From: Tolypocladium sp. Sup5 PDA-1
Taxonomy: Eukaryota > Ascomycota > Sordariomycetes > Hypocreales > Ophiocordycipitaceae
Length of the DNA: 64,000 nucleotides
Assembly: GCA_000750105.3 (NCBI GenBank)
Contig: JPHH03000004.1
Location: forward strand, 1,054,001 to 1,118,000
Reading direction: 5' to 3'
This document shows, in pieces, positions 1 through 10,651 of this stretch. Each line of letters opens with the position of its first letter. Position 1 is the first letter of the stretch. A program made the translations under genes and the position numbers. A model generated the notes under the pieces. That model searched no databases. It was not told the origin of the DNA and saw nothing but the letters and a program-made list of their open reading frames with translations.

Positions 1-1638
1 GTTCTGACGATTTTCGTATTGTCGGCTTGGATTATCAGGATCTATACAAGGTTAGCAAAAGTACAGTATGCGTGGTGATTTGTGTTACCTTTTCGGGTCG
101 CGCAAGTCCGTACTGATCGATGTAGTCACTCTCTAGAACGCTCGTCACTAAGTATCGCTGAATCGTCTTGGCTTTTTGGTTGGTCTACCTTGTCTTAGTA
201 AATGGAGCACTGAGAAAGCCTCGCCGCGTTGTTACATACTGTTCCTGAGGGGGCATCGTGTTGTTGCACGGACTGGGTCGCTGCGAGCTCAACGGCGTCA
301 AAGTCAATGTCGCCGTCAAAGTCGCCTCCAAACTCATCGCCTGGGCTCCCCTGGATGATACTTTTTGTCCGCTGGGCCTTTGGAGTAGTCGCTGCCGGCA
401 AGTTTTTGGAACCATTGGGCTCGAGATTGCCTGGGAGACCCTCTGCGTCGTCGAAAATTCCATCGTCAAGGTCTTCAAACTCGTCTGTAGTCACACGCTG
501 CTCTTTTTTCGGCTCTCTCGGTTCCTGCCTGGGTGTGCCTGGATTCACTGCCGTCGGTGTGCTCCCGGGGTTCACATCGTTCATATTCGCCTCCAGCTCC
601 GTGAACATGTCGTCGTCAAAGTCGTCGTCGCCATAGTCCGAAGCCGGAGGGTCAACGTAGCCGCCAGAAGCCCGGCATGGTGAGCCGGTGTTTGTCGGGC
701 ACAACCGCCTCTTCTTTGGGGATGGAGAGTCTGTATCTTGGTCGCGTGTGTCGTCCGGGTATTCGTCGTTGAAGCTGCTTGTCACCGTATCGAGCAACGC
801 CGTGACCAGTGAAGACTTTGAAGCAGCTTCCAGCTCTCGTTGCTCGCCGCTGCCTTGACTGCCCAGTTTCGACCTTTCGACCTTCCTCCTCTTCGGCCAA
901 TTCAGCCCACAGCTCACTGCTCGTCGCAGGTTCGAGTCACCGCGCCGTGCTGATGCATCCTTGGAAGTCTTCGGGGACGACGACATCATGAGTTGAGCCA
1001 GGGTCGGATTCACAGCCCCCGCTGGTGAAATGGCATTCTCCGGCCCATTGAGCGAGTATCGATCCCACAACTCCAAGGTCGGGTCGGCGTGTGGCGATCG
1101 CAAAGCCTTTGTCAACTTTGCAACATTGACTGCCGGTGAATTTGGTTTGTCTGCTGACGGTGACGATGTCGGAGACGAGCTCCTAGCGCGCTTCCTCTTG
1201 CGAGCCAGCATCGGGGAAAGCGCCGAGGCATAGAGCGAGTCCTGCTTGTTGTTCCACATGATCTTGTCGTTGGGTGACATGTCGGCGGTCTCCTCCTCAA
1301 TTGGAGCACTCGGCTCCACGAGATCCCGCCAGTTCAATCGAGTCGGTGGCGTGGTGGTGCTGTCGCCATGGCTTCTCTTCGAAGGCGATCCCGACCCGGT
1401 GTCTGCGTCCTGACGAGGCTGATACTGAAATTTGTTCAATTTGCTTTTAGTGACCTCGGATACAGGCAGCAGAGACTTTGGTTTCGGCGTTTGGAGGTTG
1501 GCGGGATGGCTGTGCGATCGCTGCCATGGCTGTCGGTTCTGCCATGCATGTGTTAGTCGAGTGAGCGTACACAGCGGGTCAAAAGAGGCTCACTTTGGTC
1601 AGCTCGACGCGCTCAGAGTAAGATTTCTGTAGCGGCAT
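1..1638 (-). CDS. DNA2: DNA replication helicase/nuclease Dna2, N-terminal part (runs off the left edge)
   Basis: Four coding exons are visible: 1638-1594, 1538-240, 184-89 and 41-1. They encode the first 493 residues of a protein that continues beyond the window. Dna2 is a nuclear nuclease-helicase that trims long Okazaki flaps and resects double-strand breaks. The first ~440 residues are disordered and Ser/Pro/acidic-rich, with a basic ARKRKRARSS patch and DDFDDDMF / DEFGGDFDGD acidic blocks, as in other fungal Dna2 N-termini. The folded part begins in exon 3 with KTIQRYLVTSVLE ... RPEK followed by ILIIQ, which I recognise as the start of the Dna2 replication-factor/nuclease region. The start is the ATG at 1638 (MPLQKSYS), joined by a 55-nt intron with branch ACTAACA. 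Reading frame is kept across all three introns, two of which have clear branch sites. The nuclease and helicase motifs lie outside the window. Confidence 0.88.
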
Positions 1639-2009
1639 GATTCGTACTGATCATGTCCGGACATTGGAAGTTGTCGAGCCGCATCCGTAGGAAGTGCGCA
1701 TGTGGGACGCAAAGGCAGATCTCGTTGCTGGGACAAGTTGACAAGGATGGTTGGGGAGACGCGTTTAGTAGGTTGTCTGTGGGGGCGCGTCTTCCGTCCC
1801 TGGAACGCGACCGACTCCAACGTAGTTGCCCCACAGCAACAGCGGTACAGAAGTGCACGCATCACGTGCGCTTCTTATCGATAAAGCTTTCCCGGCGGCT
1901 CCGCCCCTTGCGTCACTGCTGCTGGACTCCGGTATTACGAACAGCTTCATCCCACTTCTCCATACAGGACCTGTGTCCGTTCGTCAACCGCAATTCACCA
2001 CACTTCGCC
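1639..2009. promoter_or_regulatory. Divergent promoter between DNA2 and the unknown membrane protein gene
   Basis: A 371-bp space separates the two start codons. It is short enough that both 5' leaders and control elements must share it. The plus-strand frame of the downstream gene is open back to 1653, but I read that part as leader because the protein conserved in character begins at 2010. No convincing TATA box was found. Confidence 0.55.
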
Positions 2010-3188
2010 ATGGACAATCCGAACAACGGGGGCAACGACCCCCAGACTATGAGCCGCGCAGAATACGCTCGCAGCGTCAGGGCCGCAATCGACGAGAAGC
2101 GACAACGGGCCCTGCAAAACCGCCAGCAGTTCGAACCCATCGTCCGCGAACAGATCCAGCGCCTTTTTCAGGACTATGAATCGCCCTTTTACGCCCGGCT
2201 GCGCGGTTTCGGCCGTTCGCAGACCCTCGCGCTCGCCGAGTCGACAGTCTCGTCTCTCGCTGCGGCCAATGGCCGGAGGTTCAGCGACACGGAGACGCAA
2301 GCATTGACGGAGCACTTTGTGTCTAGCATCCACACCATGCTCGTCTGGAAGTGGACCATGACCGGACTGGCGGTTTACATGACGTATCGCGGCCGCAACA
2401 CATGGCGATTCCCCTTCTTCAAGCCCAAGATGGACGGGAGGTTGAACCCCGTCACCGGTGGTCCGCAAGTCAAGATCATGTGGCACTCTGCGCGTTTTGC
2501 CGCGTACTATGGCGCAATCTGGGTGTTTGGAGAACCAGTCTTCCAGGGCGCCAACTTCATGCGCTACCGCGCGGCCATGGAGCAGGATCCTCGGCTGACC
2601 GCACTGATGCGGGATGGAAAGGCGCGGGCTCAGGAGATCTACGACCAGGCTACTCCAGGTAGCCAACATGGCGCTTCCGACGGTCAAGACGGCGACGCAT
2701 GGAGATCCGAGTCGCAACAGCAAGACATGAATGATACAAGCAGCATACCGGCACAAGCACAGTCCGGCTGGAACAGATACCGCCAACCACAGCCATCACA
2801 ACCCCCTCCGTCGAGAGACTCATGGGATGGACCCTCAGACGACATCGACGACGCTTCCCCTGTATCATCTGCGGGCCAACAAGGCAACCCAGGCAACTAC
2901 AGCGGCTCCGCCTGGGATCGCGTCCGGCAACAATCCCAATACAGGCCCGGGCAAACCCGTCAGCAGGGACAACAGACGTGGGAAACGCCGCAATCAACCA
3001 GCGGGTGGGGGAGCACCGATGACGACGCCAGCCCGCAGTACCGTGGGCCCAGGGACAACTACAGCTTCTCAGGCGCAGATGCTGAGAAGGCTCTGGCGAA
3101 GAGCCAAGCGCAAAGGGACTTTGATGAGATGCTCGACAGAGAACGCCGGGGCGCGGACGTAGAACGGAGCTCATGGAGGGGGCGGTAG
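2010..3188 (+). CDS. Conserved-looking fungal membrane protein of unknown function
   Basis: Single-exon gene of 392 residues; I do not recognise the family. Residues 14-60 are a charged helix (MSRAEYARSVRAAIDEK). Two hydrophobic segments follow at about 105-126 and 159-178, separated by a conserved-looking basic/aromatic stretch (TYRGRNTWRFPFFKPK). After residue ~215 the protein turns into a long Gln/Ser/Pro-rich disordered tail ending in a charged helix (FDEMLDRERRGAD). The arrangement would suit an inner-membrane or ER protein with a soluble tail; this is inference only. The ATG at 2010 was chosen because it follows a CA-rich leader and because upstream residues in the same frame look non-coding. 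It is transcribed divergently from DNA2 and converges on AIM21. Confidence 0.75.
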   Translation: MDNPNNGGNDPQTMSRAEYARSVRAAIDEKRQRALQNRQQFEPIVREQIQRLFQDYESPFYARLRGFGRSQTLALAESTVSSLAAANGRRFSDTETQALTEHFVSSIHTMLVWKWTMTGLAVYMTYRGRNTWRFPFFKPKMDGRLNPVTGGPQVKIMWHSARFAAYYGAIWVFGEPVFQGANFMRYRAAMEQDPRLTALMRDGKARAQEIYDQATPGSQHGASDGQDGDAWRSESQQQDMNDTSSIPAQAQSGWNRYRQPQPSQPPPSRDSWDGPSDDIDDASPVSSAGQQGNPGNYSGSAWDRVRQQSQYRPGQTRQQGQQTWETPQSTSGWGSTDDDASPQYRGPRDNYSFSGADAEKALAKSQAQRDFDEMLDRERRGADVERSSWRGR

Positions 3189-3445
3189 CCTAGGTTCAAC
3201 ACTGCTTCATTATATCGGGTACCACAGTGCTATGGGGATGCATTTTCCTTGTATTCATGTACATTAGTCTAGTTGTCAGCAAACTCAACGCGACTCAAAA
3301 CAATGCGTCAAGAACAACGCGATCGATCTGAGTGGGCATTTGCAAACGCATCAACCATATTCTGTCCAATTCAACTATCCTGAAATCAGACGCAAAAATA
3401 CAGTAAACAGAAAACTGAGTTATCCAGACAAATCTGTCGTCTCCT

Positions 3446-6272
3446 TTAAGCCTTGGCGTCTTCGTGTACCTCGACCGGTTCAACCTCATTCCCATCGTGT
3501 TCCTTTTTCACCGTCGCCTCCAAAACACTCTCTCCGGCCATGTTTGCCGCAAGCGTCTTTTTCTCCTTTACCGGCTCTTCCTCGGTCTCCTCTGGCTCCT
3601 TGATCTTGTCTTTTTGAGCTGTTTGGACCAGGTTGTTCTGTGGTTCCGCTTCCTCCGTCTTCTCTGCTTCCGGTGGGACTTCTATAGCCGCGGGCTCTTC
3701 CGCGGGCTCTTCCACCAACTCCGCCTTCGACTCATCTAGCTGTTGTGCCTTCTCCAGAATCGTGGACTGCGGCTCTTCAGCCTTCGCCTCCGACTCTGGC
3801 GCCGCTTCGGTCTCGGCACTCACGGCTACATCACCGTGGTCCGGGTCGATAGCCCACGACGTCTGCGGTGCAAAAAACGTCAAGGTTAGGGCTGGGGCCT
3901 TTGCCGCTGCCGCAACGGGTGCTGGGCTCTTGGCTGGGGCTCTGCGCTGGGGACCTCGAGCCCGGCTCTTCCGTGCGTCAGACAGTGGCGCCTTTTCCTT
4001 TTCCTCGACAGCTTCCTCCTCCTGGGCAACGCCTTCCTTCTTAGGAGCTTGAGGCCCCAACTGCAGTCGCTTGTTCAGGTCACTCATAAATCCGGCCTGA
4101 AGAGCGGCAATCTTATTGCCAACGGGCCGACTGGGGACTGGCGGTTTCGGCTTCGAGAATGAACCGTCCTTTGAATCTCCCGACGAGGTCTTAGCAGGCC
4201 GGGGAGGAATCTGCGGCTTCGGCTTGTCGGATACCGGCGGTCGCTGCTTAACGGAGTCGTCGCCGCTGCTTTGCCTCGCCTTTAGGCGGTCAGGGAGGAC
4301 CGGAGGTTCCGAGGATGGCGAGGCCTTTTTCACCGGCCTGGCGGGAATCTCAGGCTTGTCTTCTTCTTCTTCCGTTGGCGACCCCGAGAGGGCAGACTCG
4401 TGGAGGTGACTCTCGGGAGCATCTTCCCACACGTCCCGGCTGGGGAACCGCTTGTTGGCGGCAGGTCGTTTGGCCTGGAGATGAGGCTGGTGGTCGATCC
4501 AGGTAGGCCTGTCCTCGGCGGAAAGAGGCAAGAAGTTGTTGGTGCGACCTCTGGCTTCCTTCTCTGCCAACTGCTCTTGGTACTGAGCAAAAGCCTGTGC
4601 TGGGGTAATCGGGCGCTCGTCATTGTACGCCGACGACCTCCTCCTGTTCTGCTCAGGCACTTCGGGCGTCAACACGGTTGTGGTATAATGAACGCTGCTG
4701 GGGGCGTCTTCCCAGATGTCCTTGCTGGGGAAGTGACGGCGACATTCGTTCTCGTCTGCCATTTCCTGCTTAGGCTTCTTTTCCTTTGGCTTTTCCTCCT
4801 TTGCTTCCTCAGTAAACAGTGGCTCGTATTCTTCGACGTCTTCCAAGGGCGTTGAGCCGTACTCAGGTTGAGTGTGAGTGATGCGAATGCTGCTTGGGCG
4901 GCTGGTGGGACGACTCGGCGGGTCCTCGCCATCGAATGAGCTGCCGCGGCGTTCAGGGTGCGGACGAATCGCGGGCTGCTGGACACGAGTGGGTTCCTTC
5001 TTGACCTCATCCTGTGCGAGAATCGGAACATTGTACTCCTCTTCGTCTTCGACTGCGGCGTCGTTTTCGTTTCCACATGAGTAATACTCTGGGTGCCTGG
5101 CGTCGTCCACATGAATGGGCGTGTCTGTATCCGAAGAGGCCGCATCGGGCCGAAGCGAGTCCTTTTGGGGAGACACGATGCCGCTGCCTTTGGCAGCAGC
5201 GGATGCCGGGCGAGACGAAGAAATACGAGACGTGTACTCTTCGGTTGCTTGGAAGGCGACCTCATCTGTAGGAGTTCCACGGAGCTCTAATGCGCCTGTT
5301 ACATCGATTAGCCGTTGCCCAGTAGGAGTAGCTAGTTCACTTACTCAAAGCAGCCTTGCGATTGGCCGTGTCTCTAACAAGCCTATTCAGGTCGGAGCTG
5401 CTCATGGCAAAGTCGTTCTGGCGATCGTGCAGAGGTGTATGCTGTTCCCTCTCAAGCAATTCCGGGTGCTTTTGGTAGTACGCCTTATCAAGCTTGTCTT
5501 GCGGCGTCCCTCCGTGGCCATGCAGACCGTAGCTCCCCGGGGGGAGTCCACGGGCGCTGAGCTTGCGGCCATGGTGCTTCTTTGTTCCCTCTGAGCCGGG
5601 GCCAGGCGACGGGGCCTGGACATCGCCCAAGTGCGGGTTCATGGGCACACGCTGCCCAATCTCGGGTATGCCATGCTCGTCGTCGGTCTGATGGTCGCTG
5701 TGGGCAGAAAAGCTACTGCTCGGGCGCTTCTTGTTGCTGTTGCGGGACACAGCGCGCTCCTCGGCGGTGCTGGGCCGGCCAATGCCAAACGAAGCTGCCT
5801 TGTCGGAATCGGTGCGGGTGACGGCCATAACCTGCTGCTTGGCGCTGACAGCCGGGAGAGACGGCTTCGGGGCATGCAGCTTGAGGTCGTCGGCGACCGT
5901 GCGGGTCTGCTCGGGCGATGAGGACCGCTGGTCGTCGTGCTTGAGCTCCTCGGCTACGGCGCTGTATTCCATGCCCTCCTCGCCGACCGAGGGCATCCCG
6001 ACACTGCCTGATCGCTCGATCGGGTCGTCGGACTGTTGCTTGTGGGCATAGTGCTGACTGAGATAGGTCGCCCTGGGGTCCTTGGGAGCGATGCCTCCGT
6101 TGAGCGGCGAGGGGGCGAAGCGGTCGGGATTTGGCGACACCGACCGGTCGAGGCGCTTGTTGACGGGTCGCGGAGGAATCTTGGGCATTGGGGAAGCGGA
6201 GGTTTCCTTGTCCGTCGCCCTGGACGGACGGGGCGGCACGGCTGGTGTTTGTTGCATGGCTGTTGCTGACAT
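3446..6272 (-). CDS. AIM21: Aim21-like actin-patch regulator (altered inheritance of mitochondria 21)
   Basis: Two exons, 6272-5345 and 5295-3446, joined by a 49-nt intron (GTAAGT...ACAG), give 925 residues. In yeast Aim21 sits at endocytic actin patches with Tda2 and limits barbed-end actin assembly. The family is recognised from the N-terminal proline-rich motifs (AVPPRPSR, KIPPRPVNKR followed by DRSVSPNPDRF), repeated IPxRP motifs in the second half, the block NKIAALQAGFMSDLNKRLQ, and the C-terminal stretch TFFAPQTSWAIDPDHGD. Most of the protein is predicted to be disordered and is rich in Glu, Lys, Pro and Ser. An 11-residue motif, FPS(K/R)D(I/V)WEDAP, occurs twice (about residues 498-508 and 593-603). 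The start MSATAM was chosen over an upstream in-frame non-ATG extension. Confidence 0.85.
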
Positions 6273-8594
6273 GCTTTTGGATCGGTGGTCGATTATCGTC
6301 GTGGTGAGTTCGGGGAAGGGTCCAACGACGAGATGTTGCAAGGAAAAGAAGTACTAGATAGTGTCTGTACAGATAAATCTGAGGAGGCGGGAAGTTAGCG
6401 ATTGGCACAAGGTTTGGCGGTCAAGCCCGGGATCCATGGGCGATAACGAGGCGGCCCGCGACGCAAGATAAGCAGCTCGACGGGGCGCAGCGGGCGGTTG
6501 AAGCTCCCTCGAAACGCGGCCGCAGCACAGCTCGTTATTATCTTGCCATTGACCGCAAGTTCCACCACACCGAGGCGATAAGAACGGTGAGCATGAGCGG
6601 AATGTCGTGGTGATAAGACGAGCCGCTTACAGCCGCGATTCGCGGTCGCCGAGAGCCCAACCAACGGAAGGGCGAGTCAGAGGGAGCAAGCCACTTACAA
6701 AGTGCGATTGGTGCTGTGCTGGTATGGAATACCTGGCGAGGCTGGTATTGTCACAACATGTAGCTGTCGTTGAAGCTGTATCGAGTCACGGAGGAGACGT
6801 TTGAGAGGGAATTGAAGCCGTCGTGGCAGCAACGACAGTTCTTGTAAGCCCCGGGCAGACCAGGATTGGGCCAGGCCGGCTGTTGGGTCCCCATCGTCAC
6901 TGGCCCCAGAGACCGCTCCACCCACGGTGCGACTATCGACGACGCGCACCGTCAGCCACAGCGGGCGCCAGGTCCGCAGCAGGTTTGGTAGGCCGGTCGG
7001 CTAACGCCAACGGCAAGGGAGTTTTCTGTTTCAGGGCAAAGCATGAAGCTGCTTGCTACGCCGCTTGAGCGGCGATGTTTCCAAACGCGCAACGCTCCAT
7101 CGTCCAACGTCAGGGCAAAACGCATTGAGCCGGCATGGACGAGGACCAGAACTTGCGACGTCGCTATTCTGGGATTGCCCACAGCAGCTTTGGCCCGCCA
7201 AGCTGGTGGTGGTCCCTGCCAACACAGTGCAGCTCCCCCGCGTATCCCCACCACGAGCCCACCCGCACCAGTGCCGTGGCTGCAAGCGGACTGTCAACTG
7301 ATCTCCAAAGTCTTCCGCCGTCTTCAAGGCAGGTGACCATTTTTGCGCCAGTCTGCATTGTTAGCTCTCGCAAATTTCCACCGAAACAGTTGCGGTCTGG
7401 GAGCCTTTGTCCGGGTGAACGAGATGTTTTCCCGCCAGCGAAAAGGGCATCGTTGCGGCGGCCTGGAAAAGCCTGTTAGCGCTCGACAGCCACCGCCATT
7501 GCGGGCCAGGGTCTCCATCCGCCAATGGAGCGCTGCAGCTGCAGGCCTTTGGCCACTGGCCATCGAGATGATGGCGATTACGCCGCACCGTGCGAGCCTC
7601 CCGCTGTGGCCCCTGGCGGTACCGCGTTAACAATGCGTCATGGCGCGCTGGACAGTCGCAGGAACGAACCCAGACTCGATCAGACGCAGCCGCGATCACA
7701 TCATATCCCGCTCAGGCAGTGTTCGTCACACCTTGACACACATAAATCCCTCTTACATTTTCGAGAGAGGCAGAGAGGGAGCAGCAGCAACTCTGTGCAT
7801 GTATGCTAGCTCAGCGGTCAGAGAAAACTCGTTTGCCAACTCAATGACGACATGTGATGGTGATGAGCTGGCCCAAGCCTTGATCCACCCAGTTCCAAGC
7901 TTGCTTGCTGTCCCGATCTGCATCTCTGCAACGGCTATTCCAGCTCTCCTGATTCGTCAATGACCCTGTTTACTGGCGCTGAGCTGAGTGATGAACATTG
8001 CTGACGCAGTCGCATGTATATTTACCTTGGCTGCACTCTCCGCTCCGCCGACATACGCACCCTCTCTCGAAACTAGGCGGCCACTAACTGAGATCCTACT
8101 GTTAACAGAGCCCGCCTGAGCCGATCCAGTTAATGACGCTATAACCCGGAGTGTCCATGGCCGGCGGCGAAAGCCATATTCGCAAAGTCTCGACATGATT
8201 TGGCAGGACTTGGACATTTCATACGGTCTATCATTCCTTTGAATCAAATAGTAGGCGAGCTATGTGGGTTGACAAACAAAGGTGGTATAGTCGCAAAGAC
8301 TCAGCGTCACAACCAAGCCATCCACGCTTCCAGCAGACAGTCGCGCAACCAAGTGGCCGCGCGTGGCAAAGCAAAAGCATTTCTCATACCAGACGCCGAA
8401 ATCCCGTTCGGATATGCAGTCCACGCCTGCTCAGGCCTCTGGCCAGAACTCAACAGGCAGCTCGACTGCCTCATCCTACCGCACTCCTCGTCCCTATTCA
8501 AGCCTCACACGCGGCGTTCCACTCCGTGCTGCTCCAGCAAATCTGCTTCCCAATTCGGCCAGCTGCCATTGCTTTCCCCAAGCGCCCCAGGCTC
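6273..8594. other. Intergenic region between the AIM21 5' end and the TVP18 3' end; no gene seen
   Basis: About 2.3 kb in which all reading frames are short, carry no recognisable protein family and lack splice-linked partners. The part next to 6272 must hold the AIM21 promoter. The only structure noticed is a separated 12-bp inverted repeat (7759-7770 and 8061-8072). No tRNA or other RNA gene was identified. Confidence 0.6.
7759..8072. repeat. Separated 12-bp inverted repeat
   Basis: TTTCGAGAGAGG at 7759-7770 is exactly complementary to CCTCTCTCGAAA at 8061-8072. The similarity does not extend outward, so this is not a clear terminal repeat of a mobile element. Confidence 0.4.
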
Positions 8595-9302
8595 TTACAC
8601 AATCATCTGTGCGACGCCATGGCCGCCGAGGGTCTTGCTCCCAATAAAGTCCTGGCCCTTGATGCCCGCGAGCAGGTAGCAGATAGCGGTGAGCAGGAGG
8701 AAGACAGCGGCGGCAATCAAGGCGCTCTTACCGCCGACGATGCTGACGAACTGGATGACGGACATGACACCGTACGCGGCGGCTCGGAGGTAGTTGGTCG
8801 AGATCTTGCGAATGAACTCGTCGAACTTGCCAGACGTCGGGCAGATTCGAAGCAGGAGGGGGACCTCGACGAACAGGATGAGGAACGCGGAGACGCTGGA
8901 GCACTGTGTCAGCCGGATTCCTAGTTTGCGGCATGCCATATACTTCCGGAGAGCGACTTACAGAGCAAGAGCGCAGAAGATGATGAGGAGAACGCTGAAG
9001 GTGAAGATGGTCGAGATTCCCGTCGCGAGACAGATGATCATGGACAAGATGCCGAGCCTATGATGCAGATGTCAGTCATGCTGATTCTTTGGGGTCGATT
9101 TGTGGGATCTGGCTCGGAATTCGTGGTTCGGATTCGAGCGCAGGGGCAGGAAGAGCCCAGGGAGAGCTTTCGGCGCATCGGGTCGCGAGCTTACCATTGT
9201 CCGTAGATGCCTATCCGTCGGTTAGCATAGTCACTGTGATTTCCGACTCTTGCATGGACACGTACTAAAGTTCCGGGTCTGGAACTCTTCCTTGAGCGAC
9301 AT
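8595..9302 (-). CDS. TVP18: Golgi apparatus membrane protein Tvp18
   Basis: Four exons, 9302-9266, 9210-9195, 9057-8962 and 8895-8595, give 149 residues, the usual length for the family. Tvp18 is a small Golgi membrane protein associated with Tvp23/Yip-type proteins in vesicle traffic. The product has four hydrophobic segments and the family signatures MSLKEEF, RNFSIYGQW, EVPLLLRICPTS and the C-terminal KTLGGHGVAQMIV. Exon 2 is a 16-nt micro-exon encoding the SIYGQW join; all three introns have GTA donors and AG acceptors, and the frame closes exactly. A longer reading frame entering exon 4 from upstream is intron read-through. Confidence 0.92.
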
Positions 9303-10651
9303 CGTAAGAGCTGTCTGGGGCTGCCCAGCAAGCGGATGTGTTTGTTGTTTTGTCGGCACAGGCGCTCAGCGCGCAGAAGCGGGCGGCAAACGTAAGCGTG
9401 GGGTAGATCAAGGAAGCCGTACAACTCGTTGCGTGGGATAATGCGGGAGAAGCAGGTCGTGGTAGCGCTGCGTTGCGATGGTTATGGTTAGGGAGACGGT
9501 GGAATGTCGGGCGTCGTCGAAGTGATGGCTGGAAGTGATGCACGTAGCCTTTTCGCCAGGACCCCAGTTCCGTTGGAGAGATGGAGGCAGGCGCAGTGGC
9601 TTGGCAGAGTGGGCGACGGCCGGTTTGCTGGGCCGAGCACGAGGCTGGTGCCACTGACGGGGCCCAGAATGCGCTAACGTGGGCAAACAGGGGGTGAGAC
9701 AGCGGCTCTTAGGTGAGATGGGCCCCTGTCACGGGCGCTGGAATCCTCGGACTCGTTCCCTGAGGGGGTCTGCTGCTAGGCCCGAGATGCGATCTGAGAC
9801 GTTTGTTGGGAACTGGGATTCTTTGAAACTAAAGAAGGCCGCGGTTCTTTGTGCGTCAGATCACACCACCTCCACGGCTGCTTTGACCCTTTGTGTTTCT
9901 TATATTCGCCGTGGCCATCAGGCAACCCTATATCTTTGCTGAGGACATGACGTAGTGAGGGTACGTGGCCAGCCAAGCCATCCGGAGGCTCCAGGCATGA
10001 CCGGAGACGACGGTACTAACTTGCCCTATACCTGGGTCCTTTGTTGCCCACTGCCATCGACGCTCACATTCGTATCACGAGGCCTGGTGCTGATCTAGCA
10101 TTTTTGGAACTGTGTCTAATATTCCAGGCTGCAGGGATTTTCATTTATTGTAGCGCACGGCGATGTGGTTGAATGTGCCTTGCTAATGGATCTACATGCA
10201 CTATCTATTTGTAGCTTTGACGTGGACTGACACACGTATGGATGCGCTCGTCGAGTACCTGCATGCAATGTTGTACAGAGTAATTTGATGCACATTCAAT
10301 CGTTTAAAGTTGCCCCAGAAAGCGGCTGAGCATGATTCCTAAAACTTGCCCCCGTGAGCGTTGGCTGCCGTTGCCCCGACTCCGGCCTCTCGGTCACCAT
10401 CGGGGCCGATGCCGCCGGTGGAGGCGACTCCTAACTGGATGCGTTCTCACCCAAACGCCCCGGGACCACCTCAACACGTCACAGCACCATCGCAACCAAA
10501 TCTCCACGGACCGCAAGATATTCCTTTGGCTCCTCCGCGCCCACTGAACACATTCAAGGTCGGTATTCCGCTGTGACAAGAGAGGCTCGTCCCTCACTCT
10601 TCTCGGCTCATCGTCCAAGCCCCACCATCGGCTCTCCGCGGGGTCGCCAAG
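9303..10651. promoter_or_regulatory. Divergent intergenic region between TVP18 and the ornithine cyclodeaminase-like gene
   Basis: 1.35 kb holding both 5' regions. No protein-coding family or RNA gene was seen. A TACAGAGTA element lies near 10271 in an AT-richer stretch (about 10080-10330). Confidence 0.5.

Noticed and set aside
7361..7699. 112-codon minus-strand frame in the AIM21-TVP18 spacer
   Set aside because: Overlapped by other equally long frames on both strands; no recognisable feature.
7800..7880. tRNA-like A box (TAGCTCAGCGG)
   Set aside because: No B box (GGTTCRA) at the expected distance and no acceptor or T-stem pairing.
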